Below are positions 35,597 to 45,246 of a stretch of DNA of 64,000 bases, one piece after another. Position numbers and translations under genes: made by a program. The notes beneath the pieces are model-generated. The model saw nothing but the letters and a program-made list of their open reading frames with translations. It made no database searches and was not told the origin of the DNA. Source of the stretch: Verrucomicrobiota bacterium (GTDB lineage: Bacteria; Verrucomicrobiota; Verrucomicrobiia; Opitutales; Opitutaceae). Where the stretch lies: NCBI GenBank assembly GCA_023426435.1, contig JAFAAS010000023.1, positions 14,339-78,338 on the forward strand. The letters are read 5' to 3'. Position 1 is the first letter of the stretch. Each line of letters opens with the position of its first letter.

Positions 35597-36460
35597 ATGT
35601 CCCACATGTTGAAAACTCCTGCTCCCCGGGCCAACGACGCGGCGGCGATTCTGCGCCGCTGGCGGCAGCATCGAGGCTATAGTCAACTCGCGCTGGCGTT
35701 GGATGCGGGCCTCTCGGCGCGACACTTGAGCTTTATCGAAAACGGGCGCGCGAGCGCGAGTCGCGAACTGCTGTTGCGGGTCGCGCAGTGTCTCGATCTT
35801 CCGCTGCGCGAGCGCAACGCGTTGCTCCTCGCGGCGGGATTCGCGCCGGAGTTTTCGGAGCGGCCCGTTTCGGATCCGACGTTTTCGACGATTCGCGAGG
35901 CGGTGCGCACGCTGTTGCGCAGTTTCGAGCCGAGCCCGGCGCTCGCGGTTGATCGCCACTGGCACCTGATCGAAGGCAATCGCATGGTCCCGCTCCTGCT
36001 CGCCGGTGTTGCGGCGGAGTTGTTGGCGCCGCCGGTGAACGTGCTGCGGCTCGCGCTGCATCCGCGCGGGCTGGCACCTGCGATCGAAAATTTCGCGGAG
36101 TGGAAACGGCATCTTCTCGTGCGTTTGCGGCGCGATGTCCATGCGACCGCGGATCCGCAGCTCGGTGAGTTGCTCGATGAACTGCGCGGTTATGGGCCGA
36201 GAGTAATTGAAGAAGGGAAGAGTGCGGGCGAGTCGCTCGTCGTGCCGCTGCGACTGCGCACGACGGCGGGCACGCTGGCGTTGATCAGCACGACGACGGT
36301 GTTCGGGACGGCGGCGGATGTGACGGTGGCGGAACTGGCGATCGAATCGTTTCTGCCGGCGGACGCGGCCACGGCCGAAGCGCTGCGGCAGCTGGGTGCT
36401 TTGGGCGCCACTGCGGAGCGGCCGGTGGATGACGCGCGCTCACCGCCGGCTACGCAATGA
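35597..36460 (+). CDS. XRE-family transcriptional regulator with MmyB-like ligand domain
   Basis: 287 residues (an internal ATG at 35606 is a possible start). The N-terminal HTH is ILRRWRQHRGYSQLALALD with GLSARHLSFIENGRASASRE; the rest is a PAS-like sensor domain of the MmyB type (ALAVDRHWHLIEGNRMVPLL, LALHPRGLAPAIENFAEWKR, LVVPLRLRTTAGTLALISTT). MmyB-like regulators bind small hydrophobic ligands. It overlaps in location with the palindrome just upstream and so probably regulates itself and the divergent four-helix membrane-protein gene. Confidence 0.9.
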   Translation: MSHMLKTPAPRANDAAAILRRWRQHRGYSQLALALDAGLSARHLSFIENGRASASRELLLRVAQCLDLPLRERNALLLAAGFAPEFSERPVSDPTFSTIREAVRTLLRSFEPSPALAVDRHWHLIEGNRMVPLLLAGVAAELLAPPVNVLRLALHPRGLAPAIENFAEWKRHLLVRLRRDVHATADPQLGELLDELRGYGPRVIEEGKSAGESLVVPLRLRTTAGTLALISTTTVFGTAADVTVAELAIESFLPADAATAEALRQLGALGATAERPVDDARSPPATQ

Positions 36461-36509
36461 TGCGTAGTGACGAGGAGTCCTTTTGACAGGCTCCGAAGGA
36501 TATAGGCTG

Positions 36510-39500
36510 ATGCGCGAAATGATGTTCCCCATCCGGTTCTGCGCGATGTCGTCGGTCGTTTTTCAATTGGCGATGGTGGGTCTGACATTTCTGGGGTCGG
36601 CGCCGGCGCGCGCAGAAATGGTGTATGCCCGCGAGTTCAAAGGAGCGGTCGAGCTCGGTGCCGACCGCATCCTGGCCTGGGAGCACGTCGCAGATGGCAG
36701 CGGAGAGATGCCGCTGTGGATTCTGGCGGAGAGCGGCGTCCCGAGACAGATCGGAAAACTGGCGGCGGAAACGATCGCCGCGACAACGGGAGCCGACGCA
36801 GTGGTGCTGGTGGCGGACGGAAAATTGTTTGTCACATCGGCGAAAGAACCCGGCCAGCCGACGCCGCTCGAAGTTCCGGGCGAGTGGTTGAGCGTGGTCC
36901 ACGGTCCACAGGGTTTCATCGCCGGCGGATGGGCGAATGCGATCGCGACTTCGGCGGACGGGCGGACGTGGACGCGGATGGACTTCGAAGCTTCCGGCGA
37001 AGGCGGAATCGCGCAACTCGCGGCTGGCGGTTCGATGGTGGCGGCGTTGCGACAGACCTCGGTGATGCAGGAAGGCTGGGGCGTCAACGTGAGCGAAGTG
37101 TGCTTGCTGGAGGACGGGAAGCCGTGGCGGCGGATCGCGCAGTTCGAGGGCGGCAGCCACGAGTCACCGCTGACCTCGTTGCGGTGGTTCGGCGATCGCT
37201 GGGTCGCAATCGGGGCCGGCGTGTTTGCGTTCGTGATGCCGGATGGCCGGAGCGAGCGGATCGAAGTCGAGTTGGATCAAGCGGAGTTTGGCCCGATCGG
37301 CGGAGAGACGCCGTTGTTTCGTGAAGGGAATGGCTGGCTGATGATTCACGAAGGCTGGTTGTTGGAATCGGCCGATCTGGCGAAGTGGGCGAAGCGCTCG
37401 CGGCTGAGTGCGGACGACTGGCAGGGGGCCTGGATTGCAGATTCGCGAGGCGCGCCGTTGCTCGTGGGCGCGACAAAGCGCGACTGGACGAAGAAGCAGG
37501 CGTTCACGCTGGCGGCGTTGCTGAATCCGCCGACGGAAGCCAAGCTCAAGGCGCTGCCCGCTCCGGTCAATGTTGCGCGTGCGCCGGATGCGGCGCCGGT
37601 CAAGCAAGCCTCACAAGAGCTCACCATCTTGCTCTTCGAGAGCTACGCCAGCTTGCGCGAGGAAAAGCATGAGGAGGGACTTCGTCTGGCCGAGCAGGCG
37701 CTGGCGCTGGCGAAGAAAGAAAACCATGAGACCGGCATAAAGAGCGCGGAGGAGCTGAGGAACCTTGCGGCGAACGCGTTGTTGATCGCAGGGGTCGAGG
37801 CTTACGGCGCGAAAAATTACACGGCCGCCCGCGGGCTGTGGGAGCGCGCGGCGGGGAGCGGCGTCGCGCAGGCGATGTTTAATCTGGGTGTGCTGTATTC
37901 GAAGGGCGAAGGGGTTGCGGCCGATCCCGCCCAAGCCTTTGCCTGGAGAAAAAAATCCGCCGAGGCGGGCTATGCCCAAGGCATGATTGTCACGGGCAGC
38001 AGCTACGAGGCAGGGCATGGCGTCGAAAAAAATCTCGAGCAAGCTCGTTACTGGCGTGAAAAGGCTCTCGCGGAAAAACTGCCCGAGGACCTGGAGCGTC
38101 GCGTGCGGGAGCAACTCGCCGGGCTCGGGCCGCGCACGTCGAAGCCGGTGCCGTTGCCATTGCCGGGGCCGCGCGGAACCGTTTTGCACGGTGGCAAACC
38201 GCGAGGTCCCGACACCGTTTACGACTGGCCGGCGATCATGACCGCGGCCGCGAAACGGGCCGCGGCCGAGCCGAAGCGCACGGTTGACGAATCGATCGCG
38301 AAAAAACGCGGCACCAGGACGAACGCTTGGACGAAAGGATCGCCGTGGACTGCGGAGGATATGCTGGCGGCCTTCAGGAAAGGCGCGAACGCGAGGGAGA
38401 TTGTGGAGGTGATGGGCCTGGACTACGACGGCGCCGATCTCGACAAACCCGGCATCCTCACTGTCCTGACCAGCCCGGAGTGGGCGGAGGCGTTGGTCAG
38501 ATCCAAGGCCCCGTTCGCAACGCCGAACAGCCTGGTGGCGATCGACCTGTGGGGATTGGCTTCGCCGCGGAGCGAACTCGCAGATGCGCTCGCCCGCGAA
38601 GCGATTGCGCATCGGCAGAAAGACGTGCCCCCGGCAACCAAGCCCGTCGATTCTCCGGAACTGCGCCAGCGCCTCGCGGCAGGCGACGCCGGGGCGGCGT
38701 ATCAGCTTTATCAATTGTATTATGGCATGCAGGACGCAGCGGTCCGCCCGCCCGTGCCCGGCGATTTGCCGTCCGGCGATCGATTGCTCGCGCAGGCGAC
38801 GAAGGACTACGCGCCCGCCCAATGGCTTCTCGCGTCGCAGTTCGAGCACAACGTGGACAAGACGAAGAACGACCCGGTGCGCGCGTTTGAACTCTATTGG
38901 ACGTCGGCGATGGCGGGCGACGCAGTCGGCGCGTTCAAGCTGGCGAAGGTGTTCGCCGCGCCGGGCAACGAGAAAGCCGTCGCCCGCAACTACGCGGAAG
39001 CCGAATACTGGTTCATCGAGGCGGCGGTGTGCGCCTGGCCCGGCCAGATGGACGTTCCCCATCAGCGGCCGTGGCTCGAACTGGCGAATCTGTATTCCGC
39101 CCAACACGCCAACGACGTGCTCTCCACCCTGATGCCGTCTTACGAAGACGCGACCGCCCGCTGGCTCCGACTCATGACCAGCCGTGGTGGCGTGATGGCA
39201 GACTATGCCCGGTTGGCGATTTCCTACCTCGACGAGGAAAGTCGCGGCAATCCCCGCCCTTTCGATTTCGAAAAACGGATCGCTGGCATTCCGCCGGAAT
39301 CGGCGATGTTGCCGGCGGCCGAGTGGCAGAAACTCGAAATCTCCGCCGCGGGCAAACCGGCGGAACTCCTGCGCGTGGCGGAGTCCTACGCGGGCGGACG
39401 CCTCGTGCGGCAGAACGACCTGAAGGCCGTCGAGTATTATATAAAGGCAGCCGAGGCCGGCGCGGGCCTGCCGGCGTATCGGGCGCTCGTGCATCATTAT

Positions 39501-40925
39501 CGCAACGGCTACGGGGTGAACAAAGACCCTGCGCAGTTGCTCGCGTGGACGACGAAGGCGGCCGACACGAACGACCTCGCTGCGTTGCGCGAACTGGGCG
39601 ATGCGTTGCATTTCGTAAACAGCGACGGCCTCGCACAGGATTATCCCGCCGCCATCGCCGCCTACGAGAAGGCCGCTGCGCTCGGCGACCTGCGCGCCCT
39701 CTACAATCTTGGGCTCATGCACCGCTACGGACGCGGCGTGCCGAAGGACGACAAGAAGTGGCGGGAATTCATCGAGCGGGCCGCAGCCAGAAATTATATC
39801 CCGGCGATGAAAGAGATCGCTTATGCTTATATCGGCAGCGACGTGAAATCGGATCGGAAAGATTATGCGCAGGCCGCGGTGTGGTATCAAAAAGCCGTCG
39901 AAGCAGGAGACAAAGCCAGCCGCTTCAGCTTGGCGGAGGCGCTGGTCGGAGCGAACGACCAGGCCGGTGCGCAGAGATGGTATCGCGAGGTGGCGGCGGA
40001 TGACCCGAAGGATGTCCAATCGCGCTACAAACTCGCCCAACTCGCGCGATGGGACGGCCGGCGGGACGAGGCGGCCCAATGGTATCGGCAGATCATTCCG
40101 CTCGAAACCATTTATGGTTTCATGAAGGAAGCTGCGGCGGATTTCCTTCGCGAATACGACGAAGAGGAGGCCGCGAAACCTGGCTCGCTGCCGCACTATC
40201 GCAAGCTCGCGAAGACCGGAACGCTGGACGACATGTATGACTACGCCGCGCGTGTCGCCGCCACGAATCGCGGCGAAGCGATGCGCTGGTTGAGAAACGC
40301 CGCGCTTGAAGGCCATGCCCTCAGCACCGCCACTTACTATACCGAACAATCCAAGACCGACAAAGAAGGGGCGGACAAGTGGGTCAGGGAGATGGCGGAA
40401 AAAGGAAATTCCCAGGCGATCCTCATCGTCGGCCTGTTGACCGCATCGACGGACAAACCCGCCGGACTCGCGTTGATGGAGAAGGCGGCGGCGGCGGGGA
40501 ATCTGGATGCGAAACTCCGGCTCGGCATGATGCAGTATCAAGGCAACGAACTGCCCCAGGATCGCGCGGCGGGCATCGCCCGGATTACGGAAGCTGCCGA
40601 GGGTGGTTATGCCCTTGCACAGTTCACGTTGGGCAAGGCGCTCGTCGGGGGGGACGTCGGTTTGCCGGCCGAACCGACGCGCGGGGTCGCGTTGTTGAAA
40701 CGCGCGATGATGCAGAACCGTGAAGGCTCGGCCGCGTTGCAAGCCGCCGTGTTGCTGGGGCAGATCTACGAACAAGGGAAAGTGCCAGGTATCGCGCAGG
40801 ATCTCGGCGCCGCCGTGGACGCATTCAAGCGCGCCACGGAACTCGATCCGCAGAACGCACAGTTGCGTAATCACTATAACGAGGTGCATCGCCGGATGGC
40901 TCAGGCGATGAAAGGGATGAAGTGA
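36510..40925 (+). CDS. Very long exported SEL1-repeat protein (1471 aa)
   Basis: The first plausible ATG is 36510 (an in-frame TTG lies at 36483); the signal peptide is MFPIRFCAMSSVVFQLAMVG, cleaved near ARAE. Residues ~25-330 resemble a beta-propeller-like domain with GPQGFIAGGWANAIATSADG and WIADSRGAPLLVG strands. From ~390 onward SEL1/TPR-like repeats occur (AMFNLGVLYSKGEGVAADPA, ALYNLGLMHRYGRGVPKDDK, AKLRLGMMQYQGNELPQDR), organised in several blocks to the C-terminus. SEL1 arrays mediate protein-protein interactions. The gene is flanked by the XRE regulator and a histidine kinase; no function is assigned. Confidence 0.88.
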   Translation: MREMMFPIRFCAMSSVVFQLAMVGLTFLGSAPARAEMVYAREFKGAVELGADRILAWEHVADGSGEMPLWILAESGVPRQIGKLAAETIAATTGADAVVLVADGKLFVTSAKEPGQPTPLEVPGEWLSVVHGPQGFIAGGWANAIATSADGRTWTRMDFEASGEGGIAQLAAGGSMVAALRQTSVMQEGWGVNVSEVCLLEDGKPWRRIAQFEGGSHESPLTSLRWFGDRWVAIGAGVFAFVMPDGRSERIEVELDQAEFGPIGGETPLFREGNGWLMIHEGWLLESADLAKWAKRSRLSADDWQGAWIADSRGAPLLVGATKRDWTKKQAFTLAALLNPPTEAKLKALPAPVNVARAPDAAPVKQASQELTILLFESYASLREEKHEEGLRLAEQALALAKKENHETGIKSAEELRNLAANALLIAGVEAYGAKNYTAARGLWERAAGSGVAQAMFNLGVLYSKGEGVAADPAQAFAWRKKSAEAGYAQGMIVTGSSYEAGHGVEKNLEQARYWREKALAEKLPEDLERRVREQLAGLGPRTSKPVPLPLPGPRGTVLHGGKPRGPDTVYDWPAIMTAAAKRAAAEPKRTVDESIAKKRGTRTNAWTKGSPWTAEDMLAAFRKGANAREIVEVMGLDYDGADLDKPGILTVLTSPEWAEALVRSKAPFATPNSLVAIDLWGLASPRSELADALAREAIAHRQKDVPPATKPVDSPELRQRLAAGDAGAAYQLYQLYYGMQDAAVRPPVPGDLPSGDRLLAQATKDYAPAQWLLASQFEHNVDKTKNDPVRAFELYWTSAMAGDAVGAFKLAKVFAAPGNEKAVARNYAEAEYWFIEAAVCAWPGQMDVPHQRPWLELANLYSAQHANDVLSTLMPSYEDATARWLRLMTSRGGVMADYARLAISYLDEESRGNPRPFDFEKRIAGIPPESAMLPAAEWQKLEISAAGKPAELLRVAESYAGGRLVRQNDLKAVEYYIKAAEAGAGLPAYRALVHHYRNGYGVNKDPAQLLAWTTKAADTNDLAALRELGDALHFVNSDGLAQDYPAAIAAYEKAAALGDLRALYNLGLMHRYGRGVPKDDKKWREFIERAAARNYIPAMKEIAYAYIGSDVKSDRKDYAQAAVWYQKAVEAGDKASRFSLAEALVGANDQAGAQRWYREVAADDPKDVQSRYKLAQLARWDGRRDEAAQWYRQIIPLETIYGFMKEAAADFLREYDEEEAAKPGSLPHYRKLAKTGTLDDMYDYAARVAATNRGEAMRWLRNAALEGHALSTATYYTEQSKTDKEGADKWVREMAEKGNSQAILIVGLLTASTDKPAGLALMEKAAAAGNLDAKLRLGMMQYQGNELPQDRAAGIARITEAAEGGYALAQFTLGKALVGGDVGLPAEPTRGVALLKRAMMQNREGSAALQAAVLLGQIYEQGKVPGIAQDLGAAVDAFKRATELDPQNAQLRNHYNEVHRRMAQAMKGMK

Positions 40926-41112
40926 GGGCAGGCCGCGGCGCATGGTTTTTCCCCGTTCGACGGTTTTGCACCGGCTTCAGCAGACGATCTCGGGCGCGTG
41001 AAGGAGGCGCGTCGGGCGGCGACGGAATTCGCGCGCACGACGCGGCTCACGAAGGCTCGCCGGATCATTTTGTCGTCGCCGCGGGGAGACTATCCCATCG
41101 GGATACGCCGCG

Positions 41113-42183
41113 ATGTTGCGCGTGACCGCCACCCCCAGCCGGCTGTTCTGGACCCTGCAGATCGCCGGATGGCTCGCGTTGGTGCCGCTCTTCACGGGCC
41201 TGAACTTCGCGGCGGGGAACACGCTTGAGGCGTCGATTTTCAGCGGGGTGGTGCGTCAGGTCACCGGGTTCGCGCTTACGCTGGGCCTGCGTGAAATCTA
41301 TCGGCGCTGGTCCTGGAGTCGGCATTCGCCCTGGCAACTCGGGCTTCGCGCGCTGCTGCTTTCGATCGTGGCGATGGCCGTGGACTTCGTGGTGCTGGAA
41401 AGTTTGCGCCGGGTCGTTGGCGTCGAGTTCAACCTCAGGTTGCCGCTGTTGCTGTTTGGAACCTCGCTCGGCCGCGTGTGCATCTACGCCGGCTGGAGCG
41501 CGCTCTATTTGGCCGTGAGCCATTTCCTGGCGTTGCGCGAGCGTGAGCTCTCCCTGGCGCGGGTTGAAATCGCCGCGCGAGAGGCGGAGTTGCAGGTGCT
41601 GCGCGCGCAGTTGAATCCTCATTTCCTTTTCAATGCTCTCCACACGATCATGGCCGAGGCGGACGATAATCCGGCTCGCGCGAAGAAGATCACGCTCGGG
41701 TTGTCCGAGCTGCTGCGGTTTTCGCTGCGGCAGCGCGAGCATGTGGCCCGGTTTGGCGAGGAGTTGGAGGCGGTCGAGAATTACCTGCGGATCGAAGGAA
41801 TGCGGTTCGAAGAAAAACTCGACTGGCGGATCGACGTGACGCCCGCGGCGCGAGACGCACGGGTGCCGACCGCGCTGCTGCTTCCGCTCGTGGAAAATGC
41901 GATCAAGCACGGCCAGCAAACCAGTCGGGATCAACTCGTCTTGCGATTGGGAGCGGAGGTGCGCGACGACCGCATGGAAGCGTTTGTGGAAAATTCCGGG
42001 ACGTGGGTTGAACCCAATCCGCATTCGAAACGCTCGACGGGCGTGGGGCTGGCGAATCTGCGCCGGCGCCTCGCGCTGCTTTGCGGGCCGCAAGCGGTGC
42101 TGACGATCACGTTTCCGGAGGGACGCGTTCGAGCGAGTGTGTCTGTGCCTGTCGCGGGCGAGAAGCAGGAGGATGCGTCGTGA
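41113..42183 (+). CDS. LytS/YehU-type sensor histidine kinase
   Basis: 356 residues with four hydrophobic helices in the N-terminal half (no PAS domain). The dimerisation/phosphoacceptor motif LNPHFLFNALHTIMAEADDN (His around residue 174) is diagnostic of the His_kinase (LytS) family, and the catalytic ATP-binding part has LLLPLVENAIKHG (N-box) and STGVGLANLRRRLALLCG (G-box). Its stop overlaps the response-regulator start by 3 bases. The membrane helices imply a membrane-bound sensor; the signal is unknown. Confidence 0.93.
   Translation: MLRVTATPSRLFWTLQIAGWLALVPLFTGLNFAAGNTLEASIFSGVVRQVTGFALTLGLREIYRRWSWSRHSPWQLGLRALLLSIVAMAVDFVVLESLRRVVGVEFNLRLPLLLFGTSLGRVCIYAGWSALYLAVSHFLALRERELSLARVEIAAREAELQVLRAQLNPHFLFNALHTIMAEADDNPARAKKITLGLSELLRFSLRQREHVARFGEELEAVENYLRIEGMRFEEKLDWRIDVTPAARDARVPTALLLPLVENAIKHGQQTSRDQLVLRLGAEVRDDRMEAFVENSGTWVEPNPHSKRSTGVGLANLRRRLALLCGPQAVLTITFPEGRVRASVSVPVAGEKQEDAS
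42167..42172 (+). promoter_or_regulatory. Ribosome-binding site for the LytTR regulator
   Basis: AGGAGG lies 7 bases before the GTG at 42180, inside the 3' end of the kinase gene. It decides the GTG start and supports translational coupling to the kinase, whose TGA overlaps it. Confidence 0.8.
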
Positions 42184-42938
42184 GTGAACTTCTTCCTCTG
42201 CGCGTGTTGGTGGTGGACGACGAGCGGTCGGCGCGGAAGTTTTTGCGGACGACGCTCGCGGCGCATCCGTGGATTTCGCTCGTGGGTGAAGCGGCGTGCG
42301 TGGAGGAGGCGGCGCTGCTCGCGGCGGGGCAGCGGCCGGATGTCGTGTTGCTCGACGTGCAAATACCGCCGGCCAGCGGATTCGATCTGCTGCCGCGGTT
42401 GCCGACGCCGGCGCCGGCGGTGATTTTCGTGACCGCGCACGATGCGTATGCGGTGCGCGCGTTCGAAGTCAGCGCGGTCGATTATTTGCTGAAACCGTTT
42501 TCGGAAGAACGACTGCTTCGCGCGCTCCAACGGGTGCAGCATGGACGGAATCCATCCTCCGCAAAAAATTGCGGATCGAGATCGATATCGTCTCTGACCT
42601 TGGATGGCGCAGTGGTGTTGCGTGACGCCAGCCGGATTCGTCGGGTGGAGGTGCGCGACATCGCCGCCGTGGTGGCCGAGGGCAGCTATACGCAGGTTCA
42701 TTTTGCGTCGGATCGCCCCATGCTCGTTTTGCGCACCATGGCCGACTGGGAAGCGTTGCTCCCGGCGCCCCCGTTCCTGCGCGTGGACCGTTCGCTCGTG
42801 GTGAACCTCGAGCGAATCGTGGGCATCGACGTGCATTCGCGAGACAAGGGCGAACTCACGCTGCAGGCGAACGGTTCGCCCCGGCTGCATCTCGGTCGGC
42901 TCGCGCTCAATCGCGTGCGCGAAGCCTTGGCGACCTGA
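42180..42938 (+). CDS. LytTR-family response regulator
   Basis: 252 residues from the GTG at 42180. The receiver domain has the acidic pair in VLVVDDERSA, the phosphoacceptor Asp in VLLDVQIPPAS, Thr in IFVTAHDAYA and Lys in VDYLLKPFSEERLL. The LytTR DNA-binding domain is at the C-terminus: IAAVVAEGSYTQVHFASDRP, FLRVDRSLVVNLERIVGI and LHLGRLALNRVREAL. It forms a canonical LytS/LytTR pair with the preceding kinase; targets are not evident, but the PEP-CTERM genes immediately downstream are candidates (inference). Confidence 0.94.
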   Translation: MSELLPLRVLVVDDERSARKFLRTTLAAHPWISLVGEAACVEEAALLAAGQRPDVVLLDVQIPPASGFDLLPRLPTPAPAVIFVTAHDAYAVRAFEVSAVDYLLKPFSEERLLRALQRVQHGRNPSSAKNCGSRSISSLTLDGAVVLRDASRIRRVEVRDIAAVVAEGSYTQVHFASDRPMLVLRTMADWEALLPAPPFLRVDRSLVVNLERIVGIDVHSRDKGELTLQANGSPRLHLGRLALNRVREALAT

Positions 42939-43092
42939 AGAGTGCGGATCGGGGGAACCCGCCGACCTCGCTGCCCGTTTCATCGAAGCTCCAGCCGGAT
43001 TCGTGGAATCCGGATTCAGCCGAGGACTCCGAGGCCGATAGTGCCGGATCGCGTCCTTCTTGGGCGTTGAACCACACCACGTCACTCTTCCC

Positions 43093-43764
43093 ATGAAACG
43101 CTTCATCTCACCCGGGTTGCCGCTGCTGCTGTTCATCGTCGGCGTCGTGCCAGCCGTTCGCGCCCAGTCTTCCATTTTGGTCCAGGAGGCCCCTTTCTCA
43201 TTTGAGATCGGGGAAACCGTCGAAGGAGACGGGCGCCACGAGTATAACATTACGGAACCAAATGCCTTCACGTTTACGTTCGAGCCATTCGATCTATCTC
43301 TCGGGACGTTGGAGTCGTTTACCATAGCCTGGGACCTGACGGTGACCGGCACGGTCTCCACTTCGAACGGGGTGAGCGTCAGCTCAGGGAACGGCAGCGA
43401 CTTCATATTGGGCGGAGTGCAATACGGTGGAACGGGTAGCGGAGCCTCCGGTGTAACGACCGCTACGTTTAGCCTGCAGCGGGGCCACACCTTCCTCGCC
43501 TCAGACGCCGGAATAATATACGATCCCGCACTATATGATCGGGTGACGGGCGCATCGAACTATAACCTTGTATGGGAGGGGCGGCCGAGGTTCACCATCG
43601 ACAATGGTATTGACGGAGAAATCTACAGCGCATCGGCCATCGGCAGCGTATCGGTCACCTACACCTATTCCGCCATTCCCGAGCCTTCGACGTATGCGCT
43701 GATCCTCGGCTGCGCCACGCTGGGTTTCGTCGCTTGGCGCCGCCGTCGCAAGATTGGGTCCTAG
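43093..43764 (+). CDS. PEP-CTERM protein
   Basis: 223 residues; signal peptide MKRFISPGLPLLLFIVGVVP, cleaved near AVRAQ, then a beta-rich low-complexity region (TGTVSTSNGVSVSSGNGSD) and the sorting tail AIPEPSTYALILGCATLGFV followed by AWRRRRK, a canonical PEP-CTERM motif. It precedes another PEP-CTERM gene and both may be exported extracellular adhesion or matrix proteins. No exosortase gene is seen in the window. Confidence 0.9.
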   Translation: MKRFISPGLPLLLFIVGVVPAVRAQSSILVQEAPFSFEIGETVEGDGRHEYNITEPNAFTFTFEPFDLSLGTLESFTIAWDLTVTGTVSTSNGVSVSSGNGSDFILGGVQYGGTGSGASGVTTATFSLQRGHTFLASDAGIIYDPALYDRVTGASNYNLVWEGRPRFTIDNGIDGEIYSASAIGSVSVTYTYSAIPEPSTYALILGCATLGFVAWRRRRKIGS

Positions 43765-43911
43765 CTCGAGGAGCGCGCAGTGAAGAGGTGCGTCTCGGAT
43801 AGACGCTTACACGTGGAGCGCGACGGCGATCTCCATTCGTCTCAACCGTCGCCGACCCCCAACTGTCATCTCCCATATAAACCTCCAACCATCGTAAACT
43901 TTCGCTCCTCT

Positions 43912-44619
43912 ATGGCTTCTTTGAACTCTGCCTTGCTGCGCCTGATGAAATTTCCCGTCGTTGGAGTCATGTTGGCCGGTTTGATAACGGCGAGCCTGTC
44001 GGCGCAGATGGTAAGCTATCGGGTCGATTTGAGTCTGGATAGTATAAGCCATCAACCGCAGACGTTCGGCGTAAGTGCCCCCTACTCGTTTTCGCTTACG
44101 TTTACCTTCGATCTGGGGGCTAATCCGCAGTTCATCTCCGTGCCGCAAGACACGATCACCGTCGGCGCAACGGGCAACTGGTATCTCTTCGCACCGGAAT
44201 CGGTCACGGCCATCTCGGGCAATTTCGGAACCCGTTCGTTTAGCTTGGAGGATATGCAGACAATCGTATTGCCAAGGATGCCGACGGAAGAAAGTGAGGG
44301 CTTCCAGACGCTCTTCCGGGCTGACACCGACCTCACTACGACGCCCTCCCTCCTCGCGTTTAACCTGGATTTCTCCGATGGAAGCTCTTTCAACGTGGGG
44401 ACGTTTGGTGCGGATGGGGACAATGAGGATTACTTCCTCTATGATCCTACGTGGAGCTCAGCAGACCTCAGTAACGACTCCTCTGCGTCCGGCCATATAT
44501 CTTCGATCCAATCGCTTTCGGCGGTGCCGGAGCCTTCGACCTATGCAGCGATGGCGGGTGCTTGCGTGCTGGCCTTCGCCGCGTGGCGCCGTCGGCGTGC
44601 GAATGTTGCGCGTGGTTGA
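43912..44619 (+). CDS. PEP-CTERM protein
   Basis: The ATG at 43912 begins an N-terminus with signal peptide FPVVGVMLAGLITASLSAQ (ATG 43945 is an alternative start). The middle is a beta-sandwich-like region (LTFTFDLGANPQFISVPQ, EGFQTLFRADTDLT). The C-terminus AVPEPSTYAAMAGACVLAF with AAWRRRRANVARG is a PEP-CTERM sorting signal. It probably forms an operon-like pair with the previous gene. Function is unknown. Confidence 0.88.
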   Translation: MASLNSALLRLMKFPVVGVMLAGLITASLSAQMVSYRVDLSLDSISHQPQTFGVSAPYSFSLTFTFDLGANPQFISVPQDTITVGATGNWYLFAPESVTAISGNFGTRSFSLEDMQTIVLPRMPTEESEGFQTLFRADTDLTTTPSLLAFNLDFSDGSSFNVGTFGADGDNEDYFLYDPTWSSADLSNDSSASGHISSIQSLSAVPEPSTYAAMAGACVLAFAAWRRRRANVARG

Positions 44620-44740
44620 ACGTATTACCTCTTTGGCGCGCAGGAGAGTGGAGCAGGGTGTGAACCGCGAAAGAACGCGAATGCACGCCAAGGACTGACG
44701 GGCGAACCACGGATCAATACCTGCGGGGTGGAAGGGGGCA

Positions 44741-44819
44741 GCTGATGTTTGTGGAGTTCTCAGCGCGAGGGGAGGGCGTTGTTCCAAAAATCAACAAACA
44801 TCAGCCTGACCTCTTTCCC
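44741..44819 (+). repeat. 12-bp inverted repeat and first copy of a 21-bp direct repeat
   Basis: GCTGATGTTTGT (44741-44752) and its exact complement ACAAACATCAGC (44794-44805) flank 41 bases, and the right arm runs into a 21-base word (44799-44819: catcagcctgac then ctctttccc) that recurs exactly at 56452-56472. Such an arrangement resembles the end of a mobile or REP-like element. No transposase remains. Confidence 0.6.
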
Positions 44820-44967
44820 TAAGCGCCTTTTCCTCAGCGGCTTGGGCTGGTTGGTTTTTACAGGAGGAAATCGAGGGAACGGAGGGAGTGGCCCGGAAGA
44901 TCGACCGGGCAGCAGACAGGCCTCCCGCGATTTTCATAGAGACTCGAGATTGGTCGCGAACGAAGCT

Positions 44968-45187
44968 GATTGCTGCGAAATGGCGATTTCGGGCTGGTGG
45001 TCGGAGACGCAGGTTGTGCAGCGTTGCTCAACTCCGGTTTTGCTCTCTGGTTGCGCCTCGGATTGGTCTGTCGCGTTGGGCGACGTGACCCGTTCGGCGA
45101 CTCTCTTGGTCGGTGAAGGTGTCCTCCACTCAACGCCCTGTATTACATGCCACCGATTCCGAAGCGTGTCGAAGATCGGCCGATCGC
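44968..45187 (+). repeat. Element B copy 1
   Basis: Begins gattgctgcgaaatgg, then gcgatttcgggctggtggtc and ggagacgcaggttgtgcagc, and ends gcgtgtcgaagatcggc. It lacks the middle ~30-40 bases (the gtgagcccgtcc segment) present in other copies. The conserved bulged hairpin (CGGAG/ACGC ... GCGT ... CTCCG) is intact. It precedes the broken antitoxin gene at 45247. Confidence 0.88.
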
Positions 45188-45246
45188 GGGTGGCAAGAGT
45201 TCCTGCGCCCTTGTGTCCATCTGTCTCTACAACACATTTCCGACGC

